From contig NC_045147.1 in assembly GCF_008831285.2 (NCBI RefSeq), forward strand, positions 5,000,334 to 5,064,333: a stretch of 64,000 nucleotides of DNA, written 5' to 3'. Of the stretch, positions 48,981 to 63,572 are shown piece by piece. How positions within the stretch are numbered: position 1 is the first letter of the stretch; each line of letters starts with the position of its first letter. The DNA is from Nymphaea colorata (lineage: Eukaryota > Streptophyta > Magnoliopsida > Nymphaeales > Nymphaeaceae). The notes under the pieces were generated by a model. That model was not told where the DNA came from and made no database searches. It was given only the letters and a program-made list of their open reading frames with translations. The position numbers and the translations under genes are program-made.

Positions 48981-51300
48981 GGATGTGTCATATTCAGAGT
49001 TGTCTCTAATGTTTGTTGTTATTTGGATTCAAGTGCTCACCTTGCAGAGGGCAGCACCGCGAGATTGTGACGTTGTCAAGAGAGACAATGATAATTGAGC
49101 AAATTGACTGAAGATTTGATCTGGAATTTGATTAGGATCAGGACTATTGTTTGATCCTAGAATTTGATGTGATAGATTTGGAAAATTTTGATTTGGATTT
49201 GGAAATAGGAAATTGAATTGAAGTTGGGAATTTGAATTAGAAATTGGATTGGGAAGTAGTTGAATGTTTAGATTCTAAACCGATTTGAGATTTTGAAATT
49301 GAATTTCTTCTAAAAAATAGATAATATTGCAATATTGTTTTGCCGTATTTTGGGAGTCCATTTTGGAAGACTCAATTTTGGGATTTTGAGATGAAATTCT
49401 TTTTAAAAAATTTTGGAATTAGATGGCTTGAAACTTCAAGTTTTTTAAATCATTTGAGATTGAATTGAGTATTTTCCACTTTGAGATAAGTCAGGGAACT
49501 AAATCTTTGACGCAATATGACTTGGTCACGGTAGCAACTCTAACTTATGTCACTTACATCTTAGCGATGAGTGAATTGGTGTGCATGTGCAGTGATTGAA
49601 TGTGTGTTTTGTGAAAGTAAACTATATGTGTCATTCATACTTCACTCTCTCATCTCTCCAACATAAATTAATTTGGATTTCATGTATGGAAAGGTAAATA
49701 TTGTCTGGTTTTTTGAAGATAGAAAATGTTGGATGACTTCTATTCATTCTTGGCATTGGAATCAAGGATGCACTCTAGAAAATAGTCAATGAGCTTGGCT
49801 TAATTTTGAAAATCAAAGTTTGGAATTTGGAAGTTTGAGATCCTAAAAAATTTGAAAAACTTTTTCTGAATCAACTTAACCGATGGATTTACAAATCAAG
49901 CTATTGACAACCAATAATGATCTTGGAAAATCTGCTCAATTCGGCAAGCTTTAGCTTTCTGGTTTAGGATTTGATTTCAACCATTTTGGTTGAAATGTTG
50001 ATGTCATTTTTAGTTTGGAAATCAGTCTATTTTCCTACTAGAAATAAACTTTTATTTGTGTATACAGAAAATTGATGTTGCTCAAAATCAGATTTTTGAG
50101 ACATTGAAATGATGGAAAATTTATGGGTCTAGTCTGGGTCATTGGCCGGCTAACCCTATCACTCTTTCGAACTGAAAAGAGTTCTGATTTGAATGTTAGA
50201 AATCTGAAATTTCACATTTGGATGGTCTTAGAACTTTTGGAAGAGATGATTCTGGGAATTTGATTTTGAAGGAGTCTGGTCCTTCAATAAACCAGAATAT
50301 TTGAACAGCCATTTCCAACTTTGAAACGGCCGGTTTGAGATCTGAGAATTTACATTTTCAGATATTGCTTGATAAACACATAGGCTGGTTTAGATAAGAA
50401 AATTAGAAGATAAATTTGATTTCTTCTCATGGTTATCAAATTTGACTATTTGTTAGATAGATTTCATGTGTTCTTGAACAAGAGAGGGAGCACTTATTTG
50501 TAGCATTGTTAATCAAGTTAGATTAATTGATTTTTCATCAATTTTGGTGAGTAAAATTCTAGAAATTGCAGGAATATTTGAAAATTTGAAAAATATATAT
50601 TTTGAAAAAATAATGGCTTATTTAAAACAAGTTCGTTAAGTTTGATTTTGCTGCTTGTAATGTAGACTATACTCATTGTTTGAGTGAGTTCAGTCCTTAC
50701 CAGATTGAAATAGTTGGCATGTTAGGATATGATTGCCACACTTGAATAGAGACACCCTTCATTCATTTTTATTCTTCCTCTCTCACGTATTGCATTCACC
50801 ATGACAAGAATGTGAAATGGAAAGGAAAGCAAAATAGAGAAGCAACACACGATCAAGCCATGCATCACTCATCCTATTATGGGGATATCTCACTCTGTAT
50901 TTTCTCCTTGATTATGACTTTTAAAAACTTGTTTTTAAGTCCATAAGTGGGTCTATTGAGAAGAACCTTGCTTTTTTACGTAGGTTTTTTTTACAAAACC
51001 CAATTGTAGGCATGCATTGGAATTCATTAGCATATACATGTTACATAGGTATTCTGGCTGGACATCATTCCTAGCCTAGAATGAAATAGGAAAAAACCCA
51101 TCCCACATTGGCTCATTCATTCATCCTGAAACAATGAGGATTGAGACAAAAAATAACAACTCAAGAAGATGAGGGAACATATTGTGTGAGCATTAGCAAG
51201 AGTAATCATTAGCTTATATAATATAGTCTTTGTCTTATATAATATAGTTTACAAGACGTTACAATGGCTGGAGAATATAGTAACAACATAATGAAGGCAA
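48981..51300. other. T/G-rich low-complexity segment, no gene
   Basis: From about 49100 to 50700 the plus strand repeats short words such as GATTTGGATTTGGAA and GAATTGAATTG. No open frame above 60 codons. It separates copia B from copia D and may be LTR or leader DNA of an unidentified element. Confidence 0.4.
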
Positions 51301-51330
51301 TATCTAGGAATTGTGATAGGATTTTAAAAT

Positions 51331-54300
51331 TTGAAGTTCCTTTCCTTAGTTGTGTTGATCCTCCACCTGGCGATCTCTTCTTGCCATGTTAATCTGATTC
51401 AACCACCCACTGATCTCTCCTTGACATCTGAAGAATCTTTCACTCGCTCCCTCAAGTTGATTGTGGTAGGAACAATGCTCAGCTTGTCTATGAATTCTTT
51501 GAACTTAACAGATCTAATATGTTTTGTCAGTTCATCTGCTATTTTCTCGGATGATCTAATAAATTTAATTGAAATATTTCCTTTTGACACATGGCCTCAC
51601 ACAAAGTGGAAATCAACTTCGATGTGCTTTGTGCGAGACTGAAAGACAGGGCTTGCTACTAAGTATAATGCCCTTATATTGTTGCACCACAAGGTTGGGG
51701 TTCCATTGCATGAGATTCCTAATTCTATCACTAGAGATTTTAGTCACAAAAGTTCAGCTGCAGTATATGTGAGAAATTTATATTCAGCTTCTGTACTTGA
51801 CCAAGCCACGGTTCGTTGCTTTTTAGATGCCCAAGATATAATATTATCACCAAGAATGTCGCACATCCATGAATTTATTTTTTGTCTTCAATACTTCCAG
51901 CCCAATCCATGTCAGCAAATGTGCTCAAGTGAAGATGATCTGATCTTCGAATACATAATCCAAACTGACTTGTGTCGTTTAAATATCTAATGATAATTCA
52001 CTTTATAAGGCTCCAATGGCAGTAAAACGGTTTATGCATCTATTGACATGCTTGATTTACTGCAAATGCTACATCTGGATGCGTGAGAGTGACGTATTGT
52101 AATGCTCCCACCACGCTCTAATAGAGGGTAGGATCCGAGATGGAGCGGCAGATCCTGAAACATGGCCAGCAGGCATAGGAATTTGGATTGGATTGACATT
52201 GGTCATTTTAGCTTTTTATAATACGTTTTGGAGATATGATTGTTGCCAAAGGACCAAATAGTTAGGTTGCCGAGTCACCTCTATGTAGAGAGTATTATAA
52301 ATCTCCCAAGTCTTTGACAAAAGAATGCTTGAAGTCTGGCAAGAGTTTGATTTATGAACTCAATTGATGATCCAGTGACAATGACATCATCAACATAAAC
52401 AAAGATGTATGTCTTTTCACATCCTTTGCCAAAAATAAAAGAGATGCAGCAGATTGAGATACATGAAATCCAATGGCACTGAGAAAGGTGCTAAGATGGT
52501 GACACCATGCGCAAGGGGCCTGTTTTAGCTCATAAAGTGCCTTATTTAGTTTGCATACATGAGATGGAAACTTTGGATCCTCAAACCCTTCTGGTTGAGC
52601 GATATAAACATATTCATTGAGAAAGCCATTTAGAAATGCATTATCAAAATTGAGCTGGCGAAGTGACCATGCGTGTTGCACAACAATGGTGAGAATGACT
52701 TAGATGGTAGGGGCTTAACAGTGGGACTAAAATTCTCCAGGTAATCCACCCTAGCTTCTTGTAAAAATCGTCAAGCAACCAGGCATGTCTTGTACCTAGA
52801 AATGGAACCATTAGCATTTTGTTTGATTTTGTATATCCATTTAGTATCAATGATATTATTCTCTAGTCGTTGTGGCACTAGAATCCAAGTTTGATTCTTA
52901 TGCAGCATGTATTTCTTGTTGCATATCTTTAATCCAGTGAGTGGCAGTGCTGGCATCCTTGAATGTGACAGGTTCATGTTCTGAATCCATCTTTATTTGA
53001 GTAGAAAACGTCTTGGGTTTGAAAGAACCTGTCATAGAGCGGGTGATCATTTGATGTGAATGAGTTGATGGTTGACTAGTAGCTATGGTGGTGTCTTGAC
53101 TTTGTAGTTCACTTGTGGTTGGCACTTGAAGATCTAGATCAATTTCTGACTAAGTCTAGATGGCCTCAGGCTGAACAACCCTCGATGGAGGTTGCCTCTC
53201 TATATTATTGAGTGGTGAAATAATGATGGCCCCTAGATTTGAGTCGTTTATTGCATCTGGTCCTGCAAGAGTTGGATCGGTTGTATTACATGCATTAATA
53301 GTGGGGAAATAAATTGATGCACCCATTGTTGTAAATCAGCCTCTTGGAAGGAGATGTCATAAGAGTTGCTGAAGCATCTAGAATGCTCATCAAAAATGAC
53401 GTGACGAGAAATTAGCACTTGCCTTGATTTGAGATCTAGACACATATATCCCTTGTGTCGACTTCCATATCTAATAAAAATACAATGGGTGATCTTTGGT
53501 TGAAATTTGATATCATTGCTCGCCATCAATAATGGGTAACACTTGGATCCAAAACCCGAAGAAATCCATAGTTGGGAACTTGATTGAACATCATTTGAAA
53601 AGATGATTTTTGATCTAGTTTGAGAGTGGGCAGCCGATTAATTATATAGACAGCCGTTTGAAAAGCCTCAACCCAAAATCGATGGGGAAGTTGAGCATCA
53701 TGAACATACTTAACCTGGTTTTTGACGACATGTCGATTCTTTCTTTCTACAATCCCGTTGTGTTCAGGTGTGCATGGGGATAAAAAATGGTGCATAATTC
53801 ATTGACTTTCCAATTCATTCTCAAAATTTTTATTGCAAAATTCCCCTCCATTGTCCAACTGAACAGGTTTGATGGTGGTTCTCAACTGTTTGTTTGATGG
53901 TGGTTCTCAACTGTTTTTCCACAATAAGTTTGAAATTGACAAAACACTGATATACTTCTCCTTTACTTTTCAATGGAAATAGCCAAGTAAAGCAGGAATA
54001 GTTATCAATAATCAATAAAAATACTTAAGACCATCTTTAAACTCCACAGGGGCTAGTCCCCAAACATCCATGTGAAGGAGATCTAGAGTCTTAGCAGCAT
54101 GAAAAGAAGGCAATGGAAAAGGCAATTTATGTGTCTTTCCGATAAGAGAGTGTTCACACACCTTTTTCGGAACAGGGCTATTTATTGAAATATGATTGAG
54201 AGAATTAAGCAAAGACACTATGTTCCTATTAGCATGCCCTAGTCACCAATGTCATTTCTCATATGACCCTTGAACTTTCTTTATTTGTCAAGCCACATGC

Positions 54301-55092
54301 ACCTTCTTGATGTCACCGTCAGTTATAGTCCTAGTGCTTACTTGAACCGGGTAAAGGTCATCACTAGTTTTCGGTCATCGAAGAAGCACTGAGCTTGTCT
54401 TGTGGTCCTTGATCACAAATTCAGATGGAGTAAATTCAAAAGTACAATTATTATCATATGTAAACCAACCCACATAAATCAAATTATGTGCAAATCTTAG
54501 GGACATGTAAACTATTTTTCAAAATAAAAGAAGTCAGTTGAATATTAACTGGTAAGTCCCTACATGAGAAATAGGTAGGAACGTACCATTTCCAACCATT
54601 TTGGATTCCGAACCCGAGTAAGTTTGCTTGTTTTCCAAATGTTCGTCACTAGAGACAATATTATTGGTTGCCTCTGTATCTGAATACTCATCACCAGCAT
54701 GCCTTGGCTGTGTGGCCCTTATGGCCACAATATTGACACTCAATGGATTTTTTAGATGGCTGATGGTTTGCCTGATTTCCAGATGTTTGTTGATGGTTAT
54801 TGGATTGATGTTGATTTCTACCATGACCACCTCTTCCTTCATAAAATCCTCGACCGTGCCCACATCTGTGACCTCAGATGGTATTGAAGGCTGTTATAGT
54901 AACTTGTTTTGCCATAGGTGATTCAATAACATCATGTTTCATAAGTTGAAGACGTGTTTCTTGGTTTAAGCACAATTTGACCAGACTCTCGTAGTTCGAT
55001 GGAACTCCTCGGATGGATTTGAGCTTAGCAAAGCTAGAAGAAGAATAGCTTACTTGCTGGAATTTGCAGTGGGAAAGAGAGCTTCTCACCAC
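51331..55092 (-). pseudogene. Ty1-copia element D, gag to RNase H, 5' truncated and frameshifted
   Basis: Minus-strand order from the right: gag fragment (55092-54880), glycine-rich and knuckle region, GAG-pre-integrase (LLHMDVWGLAPVEFKDG, about 54060), integrase (SPCTPEHNGIVERKNRH, about 53770), RT (LNFDNAFLNGFLNEYVYIAQ, about 52640; a YVDD motif intact in another frame near 52390) and RNase H end (FIRSSEKIADELTK, about 51560). The gag N-terminus and 5' LTR are missing beyond 55092. A 25-base tandem duplication at 53867-53916 breaks the integrase frame. The lineage resembles the Retrofit/Ale group. Confidence 0.85.
53867..53916. repeat. 25-base tandem duplication in copia D integrase
   Basis: GTTTGATGGTGGTTCTCAAC begins perfect copies at 53867 and 53892. 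Twenty-five is not a multiple of three, so the duplication alone shifts the frame. Confidence 0.95.
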
Positions 55093-55099
55093 AAAATTC

Positions 55100-56715
55100 C
55101 TAAGTAAGGGTTCACTTAAGCACCCTAACTTAGCAAAATCAATGGAGAGAATAGAGGAAAATGAAGAAGAAAATGGGAGAAAAGGGAAAGGGGGCTTGGA
55201 CGAATTCTTCTTCTCCTTCTTGGCTTCTCCCTCTTAGCCCTTAGCTGCATCAACTTGATGCAATACTTAAAAATTCGTCCCGACTTGGTTGCCAAGGGAG
55301 GGTTTATATAAGAGGAGAAGAAGAGTTCAACCACCTTCTTTAATTTGCCTTGGAAGATTAATCAAGGCTTAGGGAGTTAGAAAATGGAGTAAATGAGTTT
55401 TTAATGACTCTATTTAATCATTCTTATCTCATTTACACGAGCTAGGTGGGCTGGGCTAGGTGTGGTCAACCCTGGTTCAGACCTAACTAACCAACTTTGA
55501 CCAAAATTTTGGATGAAAATGCCTTTGTGCAGGGTTTTGCTTTAGCTTGTTCTATTTTTTTTTTTTTAAATCGAGCTCATTAGGTTAAAACCTAGTTACT
55601 AAGCTCTAAATGTTATTGAATTATGACAATTCAATTAAAATTTGAATAAAATTTGAAAATTCTATCAAATTTGGTTCGAAAAGGGGATTTTCGTCCAAAA
55701 CTTGATTGAAGATGGATTTCAATTGAATCAAACTTTGGTTTGAAATATTGAATTTTAATTTGATATTTAATTTATACATTTGAAAAATCCAAATGTATAT
55801 GTGCTTTTCATAAACCAATTTAGGCTCTATAATCTCAATTTGCTCATAAAAGGGTAAAATTGTTCAGATTGGTCAAATTAGACCAATTGACCAAAGTCAA
55901 AGCTCATTTGTGAGTAGTTTGACTTTGTTTGAAGTAATTTGATAAATTTCAGCTAAGAAAGCTCCTAATTGAAGTGAATTGTACTTCGACTGAGTCTAGT
56001 CAAAGTGGATTTGATCTGATCACAGTCTATTTTTTTCCACAAATTTGATCGTGAGACAGACCTACCCTTTTTGCCAAGCTGATCTCATGTTGACTGAGCC
56101 TAGCTGAGATTGGCGCCACGTTTGGGTGCACTAGGGTCGAACCAACTTGAATTAAGTGAGTTTGACCAGCCTAGTTATTGCTTCTTGCAGATTGGCCCCT
56201 GCATAAAGAGAACCTACTTAAGGAAGAGAGAGAGAGACATAAATGTCTCTCTTTTCCTTGGTTTCTTGTTATGATTTCATTTATTTCTTCTTGAAAATGA
56301 TTTTTTCATTTAATTGAGAGAAAATATTTTTTTATTTTTTTAAAGAAAATAGAGGTGCGTGACCTCTGGGGGGCTCTTGACCACACGTGCTAGGTGGGGC
56401 CCACCATGGGTCCCACATAGCATTTTAGACTGAATTAGATCCAATTCTCGGATTTAAGTCAAAATTTGAATTTTGCAATTGGATTTGGATTTCAAATGAC
56501 ATTTGTAATTGAATTTGGATTTCAAGTCCTAATTTTGTCACACCTTGGACTCGTAATCCTACATTGGGGTTCGTCTCAGGAGATAAATTCATGATTTGAA
56601 TCTAAATTGTTCTTTAGATTCGAAATTGGCTTTACAATTGCATTTTACACAATTTTTTTTTGTAAAATTTTGACATTGCTTCAATTCTGATGTAGAAAAA
56701 TTTGGGGTGTTAACA
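55100..56715 (-). repeat. Putative LTR or solo LTR, minus orientation
   Basis: Read on the minus strand it starts TGTTAACACCCC at 56715, a common LTR beginning, and has TATATAAACCC near 55310, a plausible promoter. It abuts copia C exactly at 56716. No partner LTR, primer-binding site or target duplication was found, and the inner end near 55100 is a guess. Confidence 0.45.
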
Positions 56716-57035
56716 AATGGCAGTGCAAGAAGGTGATTGGTTAAGAAGACTGGTTAAGCATCTATGAATAATTCATGTTATGGAGTTGTCAATGACTATT
56801 TATTATGATAATCAAAGAATTTTATATCAAAGTCTGGTTGCATATGCAATGAATTGAAAATTTCATAGAAAAACCAAGTACATAGATAGTAGGTGCAAAT
56901 ATTATGTAACATTATATCAAAAGGAATAGTCAAGTAGACTTTATACCTACTTAAGAGATGGTAGCTGATCGTTTCACAAAACCAATAGCCAAGAAATTGT
57001 ACTTGAAGCATGTAAGGTTTATGGGACCTTAGAAA
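56716..57035 (+). pseudogene. Ty1-copia RNase H remnant C
   Basis: Plus-strand frames read AVQEGDWLRRLVKHL, then YYDNQRILYQS and a VADRFTKPIAKKLYLKH segment ending VRFMGP, the C-terminal landmarks of copia RNase H. It is cut at 56716 by the LTR-like block and could be the far side of the insertion that split element B, but the middle of pol is missing. Confidence 0.75.
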
Positions 57036-59079
57036 ATCAGATTTATCAATAGATGTTCTTTTTCTATTTCAAAGCATGTTGCACATCTATATGAATATGC
57101 AACCAGGTTATATCGTTCCCTCACACGAACTACTACATGAGATGGAAGCTGAGATGAGATGTTGAAAACCTAGAAGTGCTTATTGGATAGCAAGATAGGT
57201 TTTTTTAAATATTAAGAAACTCTAAAAATGATAACTTATCTTCACATAATACTATGCATTGCCCTAAAAGTTTCAAGCTGAGGACTCATCATTTCTAAAC
57301 CAGCATGATCTAGCCCAATCATATAAACATGGCAAGCCAGGTCTGAGAACTCATATTTTGCAAACTGAAATGAGCAATCCTTGAGATCTCAAATCATTTC
57401 TCGAGAAGAAAGTGAACTCTTGGTGATCTATACAGCAAAAGAGTTTCATTTTAGTACCTGCATATGCTTATTTAGACATGAGTCATTTGAGACATACCAT
57501 GTGTGTTGCACTGATACTTTAGTCGAACAATAATGATAAATGAAGAATGATTTTTGCTTCTTCATTGTGTGAGTCCTAGAGATACAAGATTAAATATCTC
57601 AAACAATATTTGTGCCCTCATTACTCTTGATTGTACCTTAAGAAGATGAAGTAAATGTTGTTGCTTTAGCATGTCACTAAGGCCATGAATGATTCGTTTG
57701 AATGGCTCATGTTTAGGAAAGTAGTTATTTATGATCAAAAAATACATGTACAAGGGAAAGTGATCACTCGTGTCTTCGCTGATGCTAATAATTACAGCTA
57801 GCGATATTGAATTGCCTAGAAAGCCTGATTTCAATAGTAAAAAATTAAGCACAAGGTGAGATGTTAGTCTAATATATTCAGTTTTATTAATACAGATGGA
57901 TTGAATATGTTGAGACTTGTGAACATTGAATTTGATTTAGGGCACACCAAGCAACCTATATGTATGAGAGCTATACATTTTGTTTCTTTGTGCAGGTACA
58001 AGGTATTGTATGATCTTAACCGGTGTACAATATCCTTTCATTCATTCATGCTCGCAGGGTCGCACAATCTATTTGCCAGCATGTTCACATGAAATGCTCA
58101 TAGTATAATGCAGTATTATTTTTCTCATCTTGTGCGAGTGAGAGAATCTTGAAAATTGGATTTGAATCCACCTAGGACGGAAAATAGGATCTAATTCACC
58201 TTTCTCATATTCAAATTTGAATCTTTCTATAATTCGAAGTTTTGAACAAGTAGAGGGAGCGGCTTTAGAAATCACTCACTCCCTTAGTTTGAGAAACATG
58301 GTTACCTTATACACTTATAAACATTGGGTGAGTGTCAAAGATCAAAATACACTGAGATAGTGACAATCAGTCTTTTTCTTTACGGAACCCAAGAGAGATA
58401 GGGTGCATTGTCTTTTTTTTGCAAACAGAGTTGTGGAAGTATGTGTTTCTTGGTTATGTGAGAATCATTACCTTTTTGTATCCATTTTTGAGAGACAGTC
58501 TTTGGCGAACCTCTTCTCATTCAGGTATAATTCTTGACTTGATTTATATTTAAATTCCCTTTCAAGCCGATTCTACAAAATTTCTTTCAATGGAGGGCTT
58601 AGGGAGGGTGTGCAGAAGTGGAAGACTTTTTCTTTCAAATGAGGTTGGCTTTCGAGACTATGGAACCATTGAAATACAATAGTCCATGAGAACTCAAAAA
58701 TCACATCATTTGTTTTCTGTCATCTCTGCTGGGATGACCTAAAGAATTTGGTGACGCTCACATATGCTTTACACTCACCTCATATATCTGGAGGAAAACT
58801 TTGAGGAACCTCGTCTCCTCTGACTGATCTGGTTTGCCAAGGCACTCTTGCCTGTCACCTTACGTGAATCCCAAATTGGAATCCTAAAGCCGAGGTGGTT
58901 TCACTATTCTTGGTGAAGCCCTAAAGGTCACGACATCCTCGGGAAGATGCTGCATAGTTTGTAGGTTGCTGCCTTCTTCTTATTCAGGATTTTGGTTTTT
59001 GCTATTGTGCAGCTTTTATTTTTTGGTTCAATTCTTTTGTTCTTTCTAAAAAAATTTGGGTGGGTTTTCCCTTGGTAGG
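57036..59079. other. Intergenic, no gene recognised
   Basis: Short frames without domains. It may contain the 3' LTR of copia C, but I could not define ends. Confidence 0.45.
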
Positions 59080-59087
59080 GTTGCATT

Positions 59088-59270
59088 CAGGGGTGAAACC
59101 ATGGGGACCGACAGGAGCCTTACCTCCCTAAAAAAAAAAAAAAAAATTTAAAAAATTTACATGTAAATTTTTAAAAAATCATATATTCTATATAAAAATT
59201 TTGAAAAATTATAGTTCAGCCGAAACTATAATTTGGCACCCCTCACGAAAAATTCTTGGTTCCACCCCTG
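59088..59270. mobile_element. hAT-like MITE with perfect 8-base target duplication
   Basis: The left end CAGGGGTGAAACCATGG and the reverse complement of the right end CAGGGGTGGAACCAAG form the terminal inverted repeat. GTTGCATT stands on both sides (59080-59087 and 59271-59278). The core is AT-rich, 183 bases in all, non-coding. Perfect 8-base duplications and CAGGGGTG ends fit the hAT superfamily. Confidence 0.92.
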
Positions 59271-60760
<1,490 letters not shown>

Positions 60761-60768
60761 TTCTTGTC

Positions 60769-61212
60769 TAGGGATGTCAACAGATTGGAATTGAATGGGA
60801 CATACCCTTTGCCGTATCCATTTTTTCGGATACATATTCATACTTGAATTCAGATTTCAATATGAACCAAAAAAAGTCATATCCAATTCCAAAATTCAGT
60901 ATCATAATCTAAATATGATCCGAATCTGATTTTTACACTTATATCCACATCTGAATCCAAATTGGTCAATTTTCAAAATGTAAAAGTATTGGATACATGA
61001 TATTGTTTTTAAACTAAATCCAATCTGAATCGTAATTTGAATATGAATCAGATCGGTCATTTATGTAAATCTAAATCTGAATCCGTCAGATATCATTTAT
61101 TAAATTTGAATTAGGTCAGATTTGTTAATTGGATATTTTTTTTTTCATATCTAATTTTTTCAGAAGGGTTCAGTCGGATATCGAATCCAAATCAAACATA
61201 TTGACATCCCTA
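60769..61212. mobile_element. hAT-like MITE with TAGGGATGTCAA inverted ends
   Basis: TAGGGATGTCAA at 60769 is the exact reverse complement of TTGACATCCCTA at 61201-61212. The flanks TTCTTGTC (60761-60768) and TTCCTGCC (61213-61220) match at 6 of 8, a decayed target duplication. The 444-base interior is built from repeats of ATCCGAAT/GGATTC-like words and is non-coding. Confidence 0.88.
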
Positions 61213-63387
61213 TTCCTGCCTAATCACAAATCCATGCTACATCAGATCCTTAAGTTTAAGATCTCAAGCTCTTCTGCACACCCTATGGCCTATGGTTGTC
61301 ATGCTAATTGAAATAACTGGCCTCTTCATGACTTATTTTCTTTATGGTCTCATCCAGAAGCACAGACAACTGATTAATTTTCCAAGTAACAGAAGCATAC
61401 ATACATCTGTCTAGTGATTGGCATAGAACGATCAAATTAAAGAAGTAAAGGATCCAATAACAGCCAGATACTGCCATAATGTACTGGTAAGAATTTTCCT
61501 TAACATCAATAGCTGATGTCAGCTCGTGGCCTGAGTTGATTAATATGCTCAAAAATATATTAGATAATACTCAGATGATCTGCAAGGATCTTTTTTATCC
61601 TTTTCTTTTGTCTAAATTGCCAATCAAGGTCAAAATATGCAAACCAAACTTTTGCCACCTAGGCCCTTTACTATTTAAGATTAGTTTTTGTGACTTTTTT
61701 TTTTCCTTTTCTTTTTCTATCATTTCCTTTTCCTTTGTTTCTGTGTCTAAGGAATTGATGCGAACCGTTGTTAGAGTGGGGATGTCAGGCTGAGGCAGCA
61801 AACCCAGCGACCGAAAAACACATTTCATTGAAGTAGTAGACGTCCGCTTTAGATATATTCTTAATAATCAATGAAGGTAATACAGTGGTCCAGCAAGTAC
61901 GGGTGCTTGAAACTCTCAGTCAATGTCTTGGTACAAAGAATCAGCTAAAAACGCGTTGGTCACACGCTCAATTATGTATTGCACATGCAACCACTCTCTC
62001 GCTCTCCTGTAGTCAATTAATGGCTCATAAAGGCGCGATTGCTTTTACCTCGGAAAACAAGATCCACTGTTGGAGCATCTCAACATGTTTTGCCTTTAGG
62101 ACAAGTCCATATACGTGGCATATCCCTTATGATTTTATCTTTCATGATGCAGTTGGTTGTACATATAACGAAGCTTAAATTTTTAGAGTCTTACTTTAAT
62201 TAGTTAACTTGGTCTGTAGCTTTGCAAAACAGGATCGCAACTTCACAAGTCGACCTCTTATTTGGTTTTCTGATAGAAATAAATGTGTTTTACGCTAATA
62301 AAGTTAGACGCTTTTTTGGTCTTCGATTTTTGGATTACCAAAAAATGTTGATACATATATTGTTCAACAATTCAAAAGTTGATTTGAACTAAATCAATCC
62401 TGTAAGTCCCATTCTTAGCGCTGGACATTTTCCAGAATGTTAAAAGAAAAAAAAAAAACAAATGGAATCTGCATGTGTGTGTGTGTGTTTGTGTGTGCAT
62501 CGATATTTATATTTTCAGAGAGAGAGAGAGAGAGGGACAGCGGGAGAGAGACAGAGAGATGCAAAAGTACAAATCCGAAATTAAAATAAATCTCTGAATT
62601 ATATTTCTCTGAACTAGTTCTGAATGATCACATGTGCTTCAATTGTGAACCGTTTGACTTCTAGGCAATCACAAGTTAAAGAATCTTATGATGCTTTATA
62701 GTGATTAAACTTAACATGATAATAGACTTCGCTAAACATAGCCATAGAATTCAGCCTGCACCACACAATCCCCCAACATATTCAAGACGGTTCTCGCCAG
62801 AAGAAACTTAAGTTTAAAATGTTTAATGTTTGTTTCATTTTAGCATTTTTATAACAAAGCTGGACATTTTTCCTTGGGGCGATATGTGCACACTCCACTT
62901 GCACGTTCCTCTTGCTAACAGTAACCACCTCATTTTGAGATTCTTTGCACCTTTTAAATCCATTCCCCAAAGGAACAAAAGTAGACAGAGTGGAAGATCG
63001 TCTCATATAAGTGAAATCCAGCACAATTCCAGGAAAAAGATTATTGTCTTCATAACTGCTACCATTATTATTATTGCGAAGAAAAGTTGGATGATATACT
63101 CGCTTTTAAGTGAGCCTTTATTTTCCTTTAATTAGAGACCATCTATCCCCTCATCCGTATCTGATAGAAATGTGATGGATGAAATTAAAAATCGATAAGT
63201 GCAAAATTCAGATGCTTGCAATATCCATCCATTTCGTCGAACCAGCCAGACCCACTGAAACCCTTTTACGCACACCTGTGTCCCAAATACCGTTATTATG
63301 TGCCAACCGTTAAAAATGCAACATTAAAAAGCTTCCTCACAGGCAACATCTGAAATAGTTGAACAAAATTTTTCCATTTCTTTCAGG
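61213..63387. other. Intergenic, no gene recognised
   Basis: It has (GT)n and (GA)n tracts at 62475-62535 and several open frames that overlap on both strands without domains. Confidence 0.45.
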
Positions 63388-63572
63388 GGGCTTAACGGGC
63401 AGGAAAAATCCTGTAGCAGCAGAAAAAAAATTCAAATTTTTAAAAAATTTCTGAACGCGGAAAAAAATTTTGGACCGTTACGGTCGATTTCGTAAATTTT
63501 TTTTCCGGAAAAAATTTCCACTCAGGGTGGGTGGAAATTTTTTTCCGGAGAAATATTTTTGCCCGTTAGGGC
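63388..63572. mobile_element. Candidate MITE with TAACGGGCA inverted ends
   Basis: The left GGGCTTAACGGGCAGG and the reverse complement of the right end GCCCTAACGGGCAAAAAT share TAACGGGCA. The interior contains several local palindromes (AAAATTT, TTCCGGAA). No target duplication was seen. Confidence 0.5.
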
